In this document: one piece after another, positions 28,792 to 38,128 of the stretch
Numbering within the stretch: position 1 is the stretch's first letter
Layout: each line of letters begins with the position of its first letter
Assembly: GCF_009812055.1 (NCBI RefSeq)
Contig: NZ_WQNH01000041.1
Coordinates: forward strand, 1-44,336
Source: Chelativorans xinjiangensis
GTDB taxonomy: Bacteria; Pseudomonadota; Alphaproteobacteria; Rhizobiales; Rhizobiaceae
DNA: 44,336 bases
Direction: 5' to 3'
Notes under the pieces: model-generated
Database searches by the model: none
Told to the model about the DNA's origin: nothing
The model's input: the letters and a program-made list of their open reading frames with translations, nothing else
Program-made: the position numbers and the translations under genes

Positions 28792-29543
28792 CACACCTTC
28801 CGCCCGGCCAGCAGGAACTCGCGGTTACCGTCACCGCCCTCGATGGGCGACGGGACGAGACCGACGGCACGCCAGCCGTCGTTCGTTTCCAGCCAGCCCC
28901 TCATCTCGTTTGCGACCTCCTCCGCCTTTTCCGGCGCGCGCAGCAGGCCTCCCCTGCCGATCGCCTCGCGTCCCGCCTCGAATTGCGGCTTGACGAGGAA
29001 AAGGCCCTGCGCGCCGGGTGCGGCTAGTTCAAGCGCCGGCGGCAGCGCCAGCTTCAGCGAGATGAAGCTGACGTCGGAGACCAGGAAATCCGGCCGCCGC
29101 CCGCCGATCGCCTCGAGCGTGAGATGGCGCGCGTTCACGCCTTCAAGGCACGTCACGCGCGGATCAGCCTTCAGCCGCTCGTCCATCTGATCGGCGCCCA
29201 CATCGATAGCCGTCACGTGGGCCGCACCGCGCTCCAGAAGCACCTGTGTGAAGCCACCGGTGGAGGCGCCGATGTCGAGCGCGTGAGCGCCTTGTGGGTC
29301 GAGGCCGAAAGCGTCGAGCCCATGGATGAGCTTGAGCGCGGCGCGCGAGACGTAGCGCTGCGCCGGATCGTCCACGGCGATTTCCGCATCAGCCAGCACC
29401 GCCTGCCCCGGCTTCACCGCCGCGGCGCCCTCCACGCGCACCGTTCCGCGCAAAATGGCGTCGCGGGCGCGGGCGCGGCTTTCAAACAGGCCGCGCTCGA
29501 CCAGAAGCTGGTCGAGGCGGAGACGGGTCGTCGGTGTGGTCAT
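28791..29543 (-). CDS. tlyA: TlyA family rRNA 2'-O-methyltransferase
   Basis: The 250-residue protein has an N-terminal S4 RNA-binding domain (RLRLDQLLVERGLFESRARARDAI) and a C-terminal FtsJ-like methyltransferase domain (ALDIGASTGGFTQVLLERGAAHV, then DFLVSDVSFISL and FLVKPQFEAG). TlyA methylates 16S and 23S rRNA and sets capreomycin sensitivity in mycobacteria; in other groups it is often labelled haemolysin A, a name the fold does not support. It starts 56 bases after dxs. A longer frame above 29543 overlaps dxs and is a shadow. Confidence 0.94.
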   Translation of the reverse strand: MTTPTTRLRLDQLLVERGLFESRARARDAILRGTVRVEGAAAVKPGQAVLADAEIAVDDPAQRYVSRAALKLIHGLDAFGLDPQGAHALDIGASTGGFTQVLLERGAAHVTAIDVGADQMDERLKADPRVTCLEGVNARHLTLEAIGGRRPDFLVSDVSFISLKLALPPALELAAPGAQGLFLVKPQFEAGREAIGRGGLLRAPEKAEEVANEMRGWLETNDGWRAVGLVPSPIEGGDGNREFLLAGRKV

Positions 29544-29599
29544 GGGTGTTCGGTGAAGGATAACGGCAGGGATGGCAAGTGCGGCGCGATGGGCTCCGG

Positions 29600-31546
29600 T
29601 CAAGCCCGCGCCACCTGCTCCTCCTGTCCAAGTGCGGCGAATACCGCGCGCACAATGCCGGCGGCGTCGAGGCCGGCGTCGGCGTACATCTTCTCCGGCT
29701 TCGCCTGGTCCATGAAGACGTCGGGCATCACCAGCGGGCGCACCTTCAGGCCGCTTTCCAGGAGGCCCCGGTGGGCGAGGAAGTGGAGCACATGGGCGCC
29801 GAAGCCGCCGATGGAGCCCTCCTCGATGGTGAGAAGCACCTCGTGCCCGCGCGCCAATTGCGTTACGAGGTCGGCGTCGAGCGGCTTGGCGAAGCGCGCG
29901 TCGGCGACCGTTGTCGACAGGCCGGCGGCTTCCAGTTCGTCGGCCGCTTTGAGGCATTCCGCCAGGCGCCCGCCCAGCGACAGAAGCGCCACCTTGGTGC
30001 CCTCGCGGATGACGCGGCCCTTGCCGATCTCCAGCGCCTGTCCACGCTCCGGAAGTTCGACTCCGACGCCGTTGCCGCGCGGATAGCGGAAGGCGATGGG
30101 GCCGCCATCGTGGACAACCGCCGTGCGCACCATATGCTTCAGCTCCGCCTCGTCGGCAGCGGCCATGACGGTGAAATTCGGCAACGTCGCCAGATAGGCG
30201 ATGTCGAAGGCGCCGCAATGGGTGGCGCCGTCCGCACCCACGAAGCCGGCGCGGTCGATGGCAAAGCGCACCGGCAGGTTCTGGATCGCAACGTCGTGCA
30301 CCACCTGGTCGTAGGCGCGCTGCAGGAAGGTGGAGTAGATGGCGGCGAAGGGGCGATAGCCTTCCGTGGCAAGCCCGGCGGCGAAGGTCACGCCGTGCTG
30401 CTCGGCGATGCCGACGTCGAAGGTGCGCTCGGGGAACTCCTTGCCGAAGAGGTCGAGCCCGGTGCCGGACGGCATAGCGGCGGTGACGGCGACAATGCGC
30501 TCGTCCTCACGCGCTTCCTGGGTAAGGCTTTGCGCGAAGACTTTCGTGTAACTCGGCGCATTTGCCGGCGACTTTGCTTGTGCACCGGTGATGACATCGA
30601 ACTTGGCGACGCCGTGATACTTGTCGTCCGCCGCCTCCGCCGGGGCGTAGCCTTTGCCCTTCTGGGTGACGACATGGATGAGCACCGGGCCGTGGCCGTG
30701 GTCGCGCACGTTCTTTAGGACGGGCACGAGATGCTCCAGATTGTGCCCGTCGATGGGGCCGATGTGGAGGAAGCCCATTTCCTCGAACAACGTGCCGCCG
30801 GTGACATAGCCGCGCGCGTGCTCGACAGCGCGGGTGATGGCGCGGTCGACGCTCTTGCCGAGATAGGGGGTGAGCTTCTTGCCGAAGTCGCGGATGCCCT
30901 GATAGGCGCGGCCGGAAGCAAGGCGCGCCAGATAGGCGCTCATGGCGCCGGTGGGCGGGGCGATCGACATGTCGTTGTCGTTGAGGATGACGATAAGCCG
31001 CGCGTCGAGCGCGCCGGCGTTGTTCATCGCCTCATAGGCCATGCCGGCGGACATGGCGCCGTCGCCGATGACGGCGATCACGTTGCGCCGCCCGCCCGAA
31101 AGATCGCGCGCCACGGCCATGCCGAGACCGGCGGAGATGGAGGTGGAGGAGTGGGCTGCCCCGAACGGGTCGTAGGCGCTCTCCGCGCGCTTGGTGAAGC
31201 CCGACAGCCCGCCCTCCTGGCGCAGGGTGCGGATACGGTCGCGACGGCCGGTCAGGATCTTGTGCGGATAGGCCTGGTGGCCGACGTCCCATATGACCCG
31301 GTCGTCCGGCGTGTCGAAGACATAGTGCAGCGCTACTGTCAGCTCGACCACGCCGAGCCCGGCGCCCAGATGTCCGCCCGTCTGCGAGACGGCGTCGACC
31401 AGTTCCGCGCGCAGCTCGTCGGCGAGCTGCGGCAGGTCCTTCTCGTCGAGCCCTTTCAGGTCCGCCGGAATGCGGACACGATCAAGGAGGGGTGTTTCGG
31501 GAGGCGATTTCACGCTTTGCTCGCTCGTTGCCGGTTGCAGGGACAT
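29600..31546 (-). CDS. dxs: 1-deoxy-D-xylulose-5-phosphate synthase
   Basis: DXS condenses pyruvate and glyceraldehyde-3-phosphate, the first step of the MEP pathway, using thiamine diphosphate in the cytosol. The 648-residue protein has the N-terminal [24 protein letters not shown] and the cofactor motif [18 protein letters not shown]...ILNDNDM. The catalytic block [16 protein letters not shown] appears here as [17 protein letters not shown], followed by [12 protein letters not shown]. Start ATG 31546 ([10 protein letters not shown]) matches the usual length; an earlier in-frame start is at 31564. It is 45 bases downstream of xseB, a common rhizobial pairing. Confidence 0.97.
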   Translation of the reverse strand: MSLQPATSEQSVKSPPETPLLDRVRIPADLKGLDEKDLPQLADELRAELVDAVSQTGGHLGAGLGVVELTVALHYVFDTPDDRVIWDVGHQAYPHKILTGRRDRIRTLRQEGGLSGFTKRAESAYDPFGAAHSSTSISAGLGMAVARDLSGGRRNVIAVIGDGAMSAGMAYEAMNNAGALDARLIVILNDNDMSIAPPTGAMSAYLARLASGRAYQGIRDFGKKLTPYLGKSVDRAITRAVEHARGYVTGGTLFEEMGFLHIGPIDGHNLEHLVPVLKNVRDHGHGPVLIHVVTQKGKGYAPAEAADDKYHGVAKFDVITGAQAKSPANAPSYTKVFAQSLTQEAREDERIVAVTAAMPSGTGLDLFGKEFPERTFDVGIAEQHGVTFAAGLATEGYRPFAAIYSTFLQRAYDQVVHDVAIQNLPVRFAIDRAGFVGADGATHCGAFDIAYLATLPNFTVMAAADEAELKHMVRTAVVHDGGPIAFRYPRGNGVGVELPERGQALEIGKGRVIREGTKVALLSLGGRLAECLKAADELEAAGLSTTVADARFAKPLDADLVTQLARGHEVLLTIEEGSIGGFGAHVLHFLAHRGLLESGLKVRPLVMPDVFMDQAKPEKMYADAGLDAAGIVRAVFAALGQEEQVARA

Positions 31547-31591
31547 AAGCGTTCGCGGACGCAAAGTAAACGCGGCAAGGCCGCGCTCCTT

Positions 31592-31858
31592 CTACTGCGG
31601 GTCGAGCGGCTCGGTGCCGGCAGGCGCGCCCTCGCGGGAGAGGCGGATCTTCTCCACCTTGTCCTCGGCCGCCTTCAGGAGCCGGTTGCAATGGGCCTTC
31701 AGCGCCTCGCCGCGCTCGTAGATGCGGATCGACTGCTCAAGGGGCACGTCGCCCTGCTCCAGGTCGTTGACGATCTTCTCCAGCGCTTCCAGCGCCTGCT
31801 CGAAGGTCATCGCCTTGATGTCGTCGTTGGCTGCGGCATTGTTGGCGTCGATGTTCAT
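31592..31858 (-). CDS. xseB: Exodeoxyribonuclease VII small subunit
   Basis: XseB is the small subunit of ExoVII, which degrades single-stranded DNA in both directions. The 88-residue protein has the family core [34 protein letters not shown] followed by a helical stretch, with an alanine- and asparagine-rich N-terminus. The large subunit gene xseA is not in the window. It starts three bases after the deacetylase stop and precedes dxs, so the three are likely one transcript. Confidence 0.96.
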   Translation of the reverse strand: MNIDANNAAANDDIKAMTFEQALEALEKIVNDLEQGDVPLEQSIRIYERGEALKAHCNRLLKAAEDKVEKIRLSREGAPAGTEPLDPQ

Positions 31859-31861
31859 TCT

Positions 31862-32788
31862 CTACCCCTTCATCAAGCGCCCGACATGGGCGGCCACCGA
31901 GAGAGCCAGCCCTTCGAGGTCGTAACCGCCCTCCAGCAGGCTGACAAGGCGGTTGTCCGACCAGCGCCCAGCCCGTTCCATCACTCTCGCCGTGGCCCAG
32001 CTGAAATCGTCCTCGGTGAAATTGAGCTCGGCCAGCGGGTCGCGATAATGCGCATCGAAACCGGCCGAAATGATGATCAGGTCGGGACGGAATTCGTCGA
32101 GCCGCGGCAGGATCGTACCCTTGAACGCCTCGCGGAAGGCCTCGCCGTCGGTACCCGCTGAGAGCGGCACGTTGACGATGTTGCCGGCGCCGGTCTCTTC
32201 GGCCGCACCCGTGCCGGGATAAAGCGGCATCTGATGGGTGGAGCAGTAGAGCACCGACGGGTCGTCCCAGAAAATGTCCTGGGTGCCGTTGCCGTGGTGC
32301 ACGTCCCAATCGACGATGGCCACGCGCTCGGCTCCATGCGCGTCCTGCGCGTGGCGAGCGGCGATCGCCGCGTTGTTGAACAGGCAGAAGCCCATCGCCT
32401 GGTCTTTTTCGGCATGATGGCCGGGCGGACGGATGGCGGCGAATGCATTGTCAGCGCGCCCGGCGAACACGTCGTCCACCGCGGCTGTGGCCGCGCCTAT
32501 GGCCCTCATCGCGGCCTCCCAGCTCCTGGGGCTGACGGAGGTGTCGGCGTCGATGCGCGCCAAGCCTTCGGCGGGAATCGCCTCCTTTACCCGGCGGGCA
32601 TAGCTTTCAAGGTGCGCGAGGAGGATTGCCGTCTCGTTCGCCATCGGCGCCTCCACCCGATCAAGCGGGGCGAAGACTTCGTGCGCCAACACCTTTTCGA
32701 TAGCGCGCAGCCTGTCCGGCCGCTCGGGATGGCCGAGCGGGGTCAGATGCTCCAGGCAGACGGGATGTGTGTATAGCCGCGTGGTCAT
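31862..32788 (-). CDS. Histone deacetylase family (class II-like) amidohydrolase
   Basis: The 308-residue zinc enzyme belongs to the HDAC/acetoin utilisation/acetylpolyamine amidohydrolase superfamily. Visible features are RPPGHHAEKDQAMGFCLFNN (paired catalytic histidines), IVDWDVHHGNGTQ (zinc Asp and His), SAGFDAHYRDPL (second zinc Asp) and GGYDL (catalytic Tyr). Bacteria lack histones, so a polyamine or other acylated small molecule or protein lysine is the probable substrate. ATG 32788 follows CGGGGC; the frame upstream to 33250 is antisense-like within the TetR gene. It heads the xseB-dxs-tlyA operon. Confidence 0.93.
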   Translation of the reverse strand: MTTRLYTHPVCLEHLTPLGHPERPDRLRAIEKVLAHEVFAPLDRVEAPMANETAILLAHLESYARRVKEAIPAEGLARIDADTSVSPRSWEAAMRAIGAATAAVDDVFAGRADNAFAAIRPPGHHAEKDQAMGFCLFNNAAIAARHAQDAHGAERVAIVDWDVHHGNGTQDIFWDDPSVLYCSTHQMPLYPGTGAAEETGAGNIVNVPLSAGTDGEAFREAFKGTILPRLDEFRPDLIIISAGFDAHYRDPLAELNFTEDDFSWATARVMERAGRWSDNRLVSLLEGGYDLEGLALSVAAHVGRLMKG

Positions 32789-32874
32789 GCCCCGATATAG
32801 GCGTTGACGCCGGCTTTGGCCACGCCGCGCGGTGCCCTTCAACAGGGTTTGGGCGTCAAGGCGCCGCAAGGCCC

Positions 32875-33474
32875 CTATTCGCGGTCCTTGACCCGAAGGC
32901 CTGCCAGAAATGCCTCGAAGGCGTGCACGGCCTTGCGCGAGGAGGCCTGCGGCTCCGGCGAATTGGCGATCCACAGGGAAGCGCTCAGCATCGCGCCGTT
33001 GAGGAGACGCGCTAAGGCCTCGGCATCCGTGGCGACGATCGTCCCCTCCTGCACGAAACGCTCCAGGCTCGCGGTCATCGAGAGGATGCAGGCGCTCTGG
33101 TTGGGCCAGTTGGCGGGATCGCCCAGCACCGCCGGCCCGTCGCGCAGCACAATGCGCTGTATCTCCGGCTCGAGCGCCATCTCGATATAGGCGATGCACT
33201 CGTCGACAAAGCCCTGCCACGGATTGCGCGCCTTTGCGGAGATGGCGCAAAGGCGCGCGTTCATCTCTGCATCGATCTCGGCGATAACGGCCTGCAGAAG
33301 CCCCTTCTTGTCCCCGAAATGGTGATAGAGCGCACCACGCGTCAAACCGGCCTCGGCGGTGAAATCGTCCATGGAAGCATCGGCATATCCCATTGTGCCG
33401 AAGGCATGACGGGCGGCCGTGACCAGCTTGCGCCGGGTCTCCGCTATCATTTCGCTGCGAGGTTTGTGCGCCAT
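32875..33474 (-). CDS. TetR/AcrR family transcriptional repressor
   Basis: The 199-residue protein has an N-terminal helix-turn-helix (about 10-57) with FTAEAGLTRGALYHHFGDKKGLL, the standard TetR recognition block, and a helical C-terminal ligand-binding domain (about 70-195). Start ATG 33474 has AAGGAAGAG directly upstream; the longer frame to 33531 would run through an operator. The gene is divergent from an MFS transporter with 120 bases between starts and three palindromes in the gap, so it probably represses both its own gene and the transporter until a ligand releases it. The ligand is unknown. Confidence 0.93.
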   Translation of the reverse strand: MAHKPRSEMIAETRRKLVTAARHAFGTMGYADASMDDFTAEAGLTRGALYHHFGDKKGLLQAVIAEIDAEMNARLCAISAKARNPWQGFVDECIAYIEMALEPEIQRIVLRDGPAVLGDPANWPNQSACILSMTASLERFVQEGTIVATDAEALARLLNGAMLSASLWIANSPEPQASSRKAVHAFEAFLAGLRVKDRE

Positions 33475-33487
33475 TCTCTTCCTTTCA

Positions 33488-33558
33488 CATACGACACGTA
33501 TATATTTAGTTGACATACGCCGCGTATGCAATTACCTCATTGACATACGCCGCGTATG
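33488..33558. promoter_or_regulatory. Three palindromic TetR operators between the regulator and the transporter
   Basis: CATACGCCGCGTATG, a perfect 15-base palindrome, occurs at 33514-33528 and 33544-33558, exactly 30 bases apart. A diverged copy CATACGACACGTATA is at 33488-33502, 26 bases before the second. TTGACA words (33510-33515 and 33540-33545) overlap the two perfect copies and may be -35 elements read toward the transporter. Repressor binding there would block RNA polymerase. The regulator-site pairing is inferred from position. Confidence 0.8.
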
Positions 33559-33594
33559 TTAGCGGCGCGCTCTCATCAATCGAAGGATCGCGTC

Positions 33595-34806
33595 ATGCCG
33601 AACCCGTATCGTGAAGTCTTCCAGGCGCCGGGGGCCAAGGGCTTTGCCGCCGCCGGATTTCTGGCGCGCCTGCCTGTCGCCATGGCCACCATGGGCATCG
33701 TCACCATGCTTTCCCAGAGCCATGGCGAGTACTGGTTGGCCGGTGCGGTCTCCGCCACATTCGCCCTCACCAATGCCTTTGTCGCGCCGCAGATTTCCCG
33801 GCTCGTCGACCGCCACGGCCAGAGCCGCGTCCTGACGCCTGCAACAGCCGTATCCGTCGCGGCCTTTGCGGGATTGATTCTCGCCACCCATCTCCGGTTG
33901 CCCTACTGGACGTTGTTCGCCTTCGCCTTCATCGCCGGCGTCATGCCCAGCATGCCGGCCATGGTGCGGGCGCGGTGGACGGGGCTCTATCATGGCACGC
34001 CGAAGCTTCACACCGCCTTCGCCTTCGAGTCGGTGCTCGACGAGGTGGTCTATATGGCGGGCTCGGTGCTGGCGATCGGGCTCAGCGTCAGCCTCTTCCC
34101 GGAGGCAGGACCGCTGGCGGCCACGCTGTTCCTGGCCGTGGGCACGGCGCTGTTCGTCGCGCAGAAATCCACCGAACCGCCGGTCCGTCCGGTCGAGGAG
34201 AAGGCAAGCCGGTCGGCGCTCGGTGTCCCGGCGGTGCAGATCATCACCTTCACGCTGATCGCGGTCGGCACGATCTTCGGCACGGCCGAGGTGACGGTGA
34301 TCGCTTTCTCAGAGGAACTCGGCCAGAAGGGCGCGGCGAGCTTCGTGCTGGCCGGCTATGCGGGCGGTTCGCTGGTCGTCGGCCTCGTCTTCGGCACGCT
34401 GAAGCTCAAGGCCTCGCTCGGCCGGCAGTTCCTCGTCGCCAACGCGATCGCCATGCTGACGACCCTGCCCCTTCTGTGGGTGAACGGCATTCCGCTCCTG
34501 GCGCTCATGCTGTTCCTCGCCGGCGCGTCGATCTCGCCCACCTTCATAACCGCGTTCGGACTGATCGAGCGGCTGGTGCCCTCTTCCCAGCTTACCGAGG
34601 GCATCACCTGGGCCATGACCGGTATCTTCATCGGCATGGCCGTCGGCTCTTTCGTCTCGGGCTATGTGATCGATGCCTTCGGTGCGCAGAGCGGGTTCTG
34701 GGTGTCGGTCGCGGCGGGCGGCGTGGCTGTGGCCACCGCGCTTTCCGGTCAGCGCATCCTGCAGAGGCCTTCAGCCACCATCATGCCCGAAGCGGCGGTG
34801 GCGTAG
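33595..34806 (+). CDS. MFS transporter (efflux, TetR-controlled)
   Basis: The 403-residue inner-membrane protein has about 12 hydrophobic helices in the major facilitator layout, with a short cytosolic loop near 195-215 and conserved ISRLVDRHGQSRVL between helices 2 and 3 (the MFS A-motif position). AAGGA ahead of ATG 33595 gives a good ribosome site. Divergent placement with a TetR gene and shared operators suggests export of a compound that also binds the regulator. The substrate cannot be told from sequence. A hairpin terminator follows the stop, and ribBX converges. Confidence 0.92.
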   Translation: MPNPYREVFQAPGAKGFAAAGFLARLPVAMATMGIVTMLSQSHGEYWLAGAVSATFALTNAFVAPQISRLVDRHGQSRVLTPATAVSVAAFAGLILATHLRLPYWTLFAFAFIAGVMPSMPAMVRARWTGLYHGTPKLHTAFAFESVLDEVVYMAGSVLAIGLSVSLFPEAGPLAATLFLAVGTALFVAQKSTEPPVRPVEEKASRSALGVPAVQIITFTLIAVGTIFGTAEVTVIAFSEELGQKGAASFVLAGYAGGSLVVGLVFGTLKLKASLGRQFLVANAIAMLTTLPLLWVNGIPLLALMLFLAGASISPTFITAFGLIERLVPSSQLTEGITWAMTGIFIGMAVGSFVSGYVIDAFGAQSGFWVSVAAGGVAVATALSGQRILQRPSATIMPEAAVA

Positions 34807-34828
34807 CGGCCACCCGTCCGTCGCCTTT

Positions 34829-34856
34829 AAGGCCATCCGCAAGGCGGGTGGCCTTT
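34829..34856 (+). terminator. Hairpin terminator after the MFS gene
   Basis: AAGGCCATCCGC and GCGGGTGGCCTT pair over 12 positions (one U-G pair) with an AAG loop, followed by TTACAG. A wider alternative stem, GGCCACCCG (34808-34816) with CGGGTGGCC (34845-34853), uses the same right arm. It lies between convergent genes and may also limit transcripts coming from ribBX. The T-run is short, so the call is moderate. Confidence 0.5.
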
Positions 34857-35952
34857 ACAGTATCTCCGTCGAGGCGATCTCGATGCCGAAGCCTTCGAGG
34901 CCGACATAATGGCGTTCACGCGAGGCGAGCAGCTTGATGGAGGTGATGCCGAGATCCTTCAGGATCTGTGCCCCGAGGCCGACCTCGCGCCACTCGCTTT
35001 CGCGCTTCACCGCTTCCTCGTGCGCTTCGGCATCTCCAGCCCGGGGGCGGTGATGATGATGGGCGACGCCGACAGAACCCTCGCGCAGATAAACCAGCAC
35101 GCCACGCCCCATGGTGCCCATGGATTTCATGATGTCCTGCAGCCGGTATTCCGTGCCGAACACGTCGGCGACGACATCCTCAGTGTGCAAACGCACCGGC
35201 ACCTCCGTGCCATCGCGGATGTCGCCGAAGACGATGGCCAGATGCTGCATGGCCTCCCAGGGCAGCGTATAGGTATGGACGGTGGCCGTGCCGCCAGGGG
35301 TCTCGATCTTGAAGCAGGCGATGCGCTCGACCAGCGTTTCCTGGCGCTGGCGGTAGGCGATGAGATCGGCGACGGAGACTTGGCTGAGGCCGTGCTCTTC
35401 CGCAAACGCCGTCACCTGCGGCCCGCGCATGACCGTGCCGTCGTCGTTGACGAGTTCGCAGATGACGCCGATTAGCGGCAGACCGGCAAGCTTGCAGAGA
35501 TCGACCGCCGCCTCCGTATGGCCGGAGCGCATGAGCACGCCGCCCTCGCGGGCGATCAGCGGGAAGATATGGCCGGGCCGCACGAAGTCGCTGCTGCCGA
35601 CATTGGGATTGGCGAGGTTGCGCACCGTCAGCGTGCGATCTTCGGCCGAGATGCCGGTGGTGGTGCCGTGCTTGAAATCGACGCTGACGGTAAAGGCCGT
35701 CTGATGGGGGGCGTCGTTCTCGGCTACCATGGGCGCGAGGTTCAGCCGCCGCGCCTCCTCGCGCGGCATGGGCGCGCAGACGATGCCGGAAGTATGGCGC
35801 ACGATGAAGGCCATCTTCTCCGGCGTGGCATGGACCGCGGCGACGATCAGGTCCCCCTCGTTCTCGCGCCCGTCATCGTCCATGACGATGACGATCTCGC
35901 CGCGCTCGAAAGCGCGCAGGGCGTCGACGACTTTCCGCTGGTCATAAGGCAT
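34855..35952 (-). CDS. ribB: RibBX-type 3,4-dihydroxy-2-butanone-4-phosphate synthase
   Basis: The N-terminal ~205 residues are a DHBP synthase, which makes the four-carbon unit of riboflavin from ribulose-5-phosphate ([12 protein letters not shown], then [33 protein letters not shown]). The C-terminal ~155 residues align with GTP cyclohydrolase II, but the zinc cysteines are gone: the region normally reading SECLTGDVFGSxRCDCG is [17 protein letters not shown], and a His-rich VAHHHHRP follows. It is therefore a RibBX protein with only the DHBPS activity expected and an unknown role for the second domain. Total length is 365 residues. It lies 31 bases after aroC. Confidence 0.9.
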   Translation of the reverse strand: MPYDQRKVVDALRAFERGEIVIVMDDDGRENEGDLIVAAVHATPEKMAFIVRHTSGIVCAPMPREEARRLNLAPMVAENDAPHQTAFTVSVDFKHGTTTGISAEDRTLTVRNLANPNVGSSDFVRPGHIFPLIAREGGVLMRSGHTEAAVDLCKLAGLPLIGVICELVNDDGTVMRGPQVTAFAEEHGLSQVSVADLIAYRQRQETLVERIACFKIETPGGTATVHTYTLPWEAMQHLAIVFGDIRDGTEVPVRLHTEDVVADVFGTEYRLQDIMKSMGTMGRGVLVYLREGSVGVAHHHHRPRAGDAEAHEEAVKRESEWREVGLGAQILKDLGITSIKLLASRERHYVGLEGFGIEIASTEIL

Positions 35953-35983
35953 GTTTTCTCGCTGCGGTTAGGGGAATAGGGCC

Positions 35984-37084
35984 CTACCCTTTCCCCGTTT
36001 GTCCTCGGTGACGCAAGTAGTGATCGGCAATGGTGCAGGCAAGCATGGCCTCGCCGATGGGCACGGCGCGGATGCCCACGCAGGGGTCGTGGCGGCCTTT
36101 GGTCGTTACGTCGACCTCCGCGCCCGTCTTGTCGACCGATTTTCGCGGGGTGAGGATGGATGAGGTGGGCTTCACCGCGAAACGGGCGACCACCGGCTCG
36201 CCGGTGGAGATGCCGCCCAGCACGCCGCCGGCGTTGTTCGACAGGAACACGGGCTTGCCGTCAGCGCCGGCACGCATCTCGTCGGCGTTCTCCTCGCCGG
36301 TGATGCGGGCGGCCTCGAAGCCGTTGCCGATCTCCACGCCCTTCACGGCGTTGATCGACATGAGGTTGGCGCAGATGTCCTGGTCGAGCTTGGCATAGAT
36401 GGGCGCGCCGAGGCCCGCCGGCACGCCCTCGGCCACCACCTCGATCACCGCGCCGACGGAGGAGCCTTTCTTGCGGATGCCGTCGAGATAGTCGGCGAAG
36501 ACGGCGACGGATTCCGGGTCGGGCGTGAAGAAGGGATTGTCTGGGTGGCCGATGAAATCCCAATCCCAGTTGGCGCGGTCGATTGCCTTCTCGCCCATCG
36601 AAACCAGCGCGCCGCGCACCTTGAGGCCGGGAACCACCCTACGGGCGAGCGCGCCGGCGGCCACGCGCACCGCGGTTTCGCGCGCGGAAGAGCGCCCGCC
36701 GCCGCGGTGATCGCGCAGGCCGTACTTCATCTCGTAGGTGTAGTCGGCATGGCCGGGGCGGTAGCGCTGGGCGATCTCGCTGTAATCCTTGGAGCGCTGG
36801 TCGACGTTCTCGATCAGCATGGAGACCGGCGTGCCGGTGGTGACCAGCGTTTCGCCGTCGTCTTCGGGCAGCACGCCCGACAGGATCTTCACCTGATCGG
36901 GCTCGCGGCGCTGCGTGACGAAGCGCGACTGGCCCGGCCGGCGCCGGTCGAGATCGGCCTGGATCTCGGCGCGGGTAAAGCGAATGCCGGGCGGGCAACC
37001 GTCGACGACGCAGCCGATCGCCGCCCCGTGGCTTTCTCCCCAGGTGGTGACGCGAAACAGATGACCGAAGGTGTTATGCGACAT
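35984..37084 (-). CDS. aroC: Chorismate synthase
   Basis: AroC makes chorismate from EPSP, the last shikimate step, and requires reduced FMN. The 366-residue protein starts [20 protein letters not shown], a signature of the family, followed by [56 protein letters not shown], and the end block [19 protein letters not shown]. Placement just before ribBX is interesting because both concern flavin use. The frame begins at ATG 37084, and the divergent DUF1344 gene starts 169 bases away. Confidence 0.97.
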   Translation of the reverse strand: MSHNTFGHLFRVTTWGESHGAAIGCVVDGCPPGIRFTRAEIQADLDRRRPGQSRFVTQRREPDQVKILSGVLPEDDGETLVTTGTPVSMLIENVDQRSKDYSEIAQRYRPGHADYTYEMKYGLRDHRGGGRSSARETAVRVAAGALARRVVPGLKVRGALVSMGEKAIDRANWDWDFIGHPDNPFFTPDPESVAVFADYLDGIRKKGSSVGAVIEVVAEGVPAGLGAPIYAKLDQDICANLMSINAVKGVEIGNGFEAARITGEENADEMRAGADGKPVFLSNNAGGVLGGISTGEPVVARFAVKPTSSILTPRKSVDKTGAEVDVTTKGRHDPCVGIRAVPIGEAMLACTIADHYLRHRGQTGKG

Positions 37085-37252
37085 TGTAAACGTTTCCTTG
37101 CGCGCCGGCGCCGGAACCGCTTCTATTTGCCTTTGCAGACGCGGTCAAACAGCGCAGGGGGACACTTTTGACACATTTTGCCATTTCTATTCGGACAATC
37201 GTCACGCGCTTGTATTACAGTTCTTAGAACGCGACACCCTGAGGTCTGCCCC

Positions 37253-37501
37253 ATGCGAATCCCTGCCGCTGTCTTGTCTCTTGCCCTTCTCGCCACGCCG
37301 GCCACTGCCGCCGACGCGGAGGGTACGATCACCGCGGTCGACGAGGAGCAGATGACGATTACGCTCGAGGGCGGCGACACCTACAAGCTGCCCCCCGAGA
37401 TCGATATGTCCGCTATCTCCGACGGCATGGACGTCGTGATCGCTTACCGCGTCGACGACAACGGCGAAAAGCAGATCATGGACATGCTGCTGCCGGAATA
37501 A
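37253..37501 (+). CDS. DUF1344 small exported protein
   Basis: The 82-residue protein has a signal peptide (1-20, ending ATAA) and a small domain beginning AEGTITAVDEEQMTITLEGGDTYKLPPEID and ending in the acidic tail DMLLPE. It matches the DUF1344 family, common in rhizobia and probably periplasmic. The function is unknown. A TTGACA at 37168-37173 is a possible -35 element without a convincing -10, and a GTTCTTAGAAC palindrome lies at 37220-37230 upstream of the start. The stop is one base from the convergent phosphatase gene. Confidence 0.85.
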   Translation: MRIPAAVLSLALLATPATAADAEGTITAVDEEQMTITLEGGDTYKLPPEIDMSAISDGMDVVIAYRVDDNGEKQIMDMLLPE

Positions 37502-37502
37502 C

Positions 37503-38090
37503 CTACAGCCATTCCAGCTCGCCATCGTCCACCCGCAGGATCAGGTCTTGCGGGATGTTTATTTCCGCCGCCTCTTCGGCCGACACCCCACCCACCCAAT
37601 GAAATACGGCGCGCATGACGCCGCCATGGGTGACGCATATGGTCGGCCTTTCCAGAGCATCCAGCCAACCCCGCACGCGCCACGCCAGCAGCTCGTAACT
37701 TTCCGCCTCCGCCCCCGGCGGCAGGAAATGCCATTTGTGCTGCGCCCGCGCCCTGGTGCAGCCCGGCTCACGTGCTTCCAACTCCTCATATGTGAGGCCC
37801 TGCCAGTCTCCGAAATGCACCTCCTTGAGGCGCGGGTCGGTGCTGTAGCCGTATGGGGGAAGGCCCATCTCGATGCGTACCCGCTCCATGGTCTCGCAGG
37901 TGCGGCGTAGCGGGCTTGCGATGAAGTCGAAAGCGGCGGGATCGTCTATGAGACCCGCCAAGCGGCGGCCGTTGCGGTCCGCCTCGGCGCGGCCCTTGGC
38001 GTTGATGTCGGTGTCTGCCTGCCCCTGAAACCGCTCCTCGACGTTCCAGTCGGTCTGGCCGTGCCGGATGATGTAGAGAAGCGGAAGCAC
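37503..38090 (-). CDS. Histidine phosphatase (phosphoglycerate mutase-like) family protein
   Basis: The 195-residue protein has the phosphohistidine motif LLYIIRHGQTDWN (catalytic His in RHG), the second basic region SPLRRTCETM, the acid residue in EVHFGDWQGLTYEELE, and the second catalytic His in CVTHGGVMRAV. Many members are broad phosphatases rather than mutases, so the gene name is left blank. It lies 38 bases after the fabI stop on the same strand and is probably its downstream operon partner. Confidence 0.92.
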   Translation of the reverse strand: MLPLLYIIRHGQTDWNVEERFQGQADTDINAKGRAEADRNGRRLAGLIDDPAAFDFIASPLRRTCETMERVRIEMGLPPYGYSTDPRLKEVHFGDWQGLTYEELEAREPGCTRARAQHKWHFLPPGAEAESYELLAWRVRGWLDALERPTICVTHGGVMRAVFHWVGGVSAEEAAEINIPQDLILRVDDGELEWL

Positions 38091-38128
38091 GGAAACCTCA
38101 TGGAAGGGGCGCCCTGCCCCGTCGGCTG

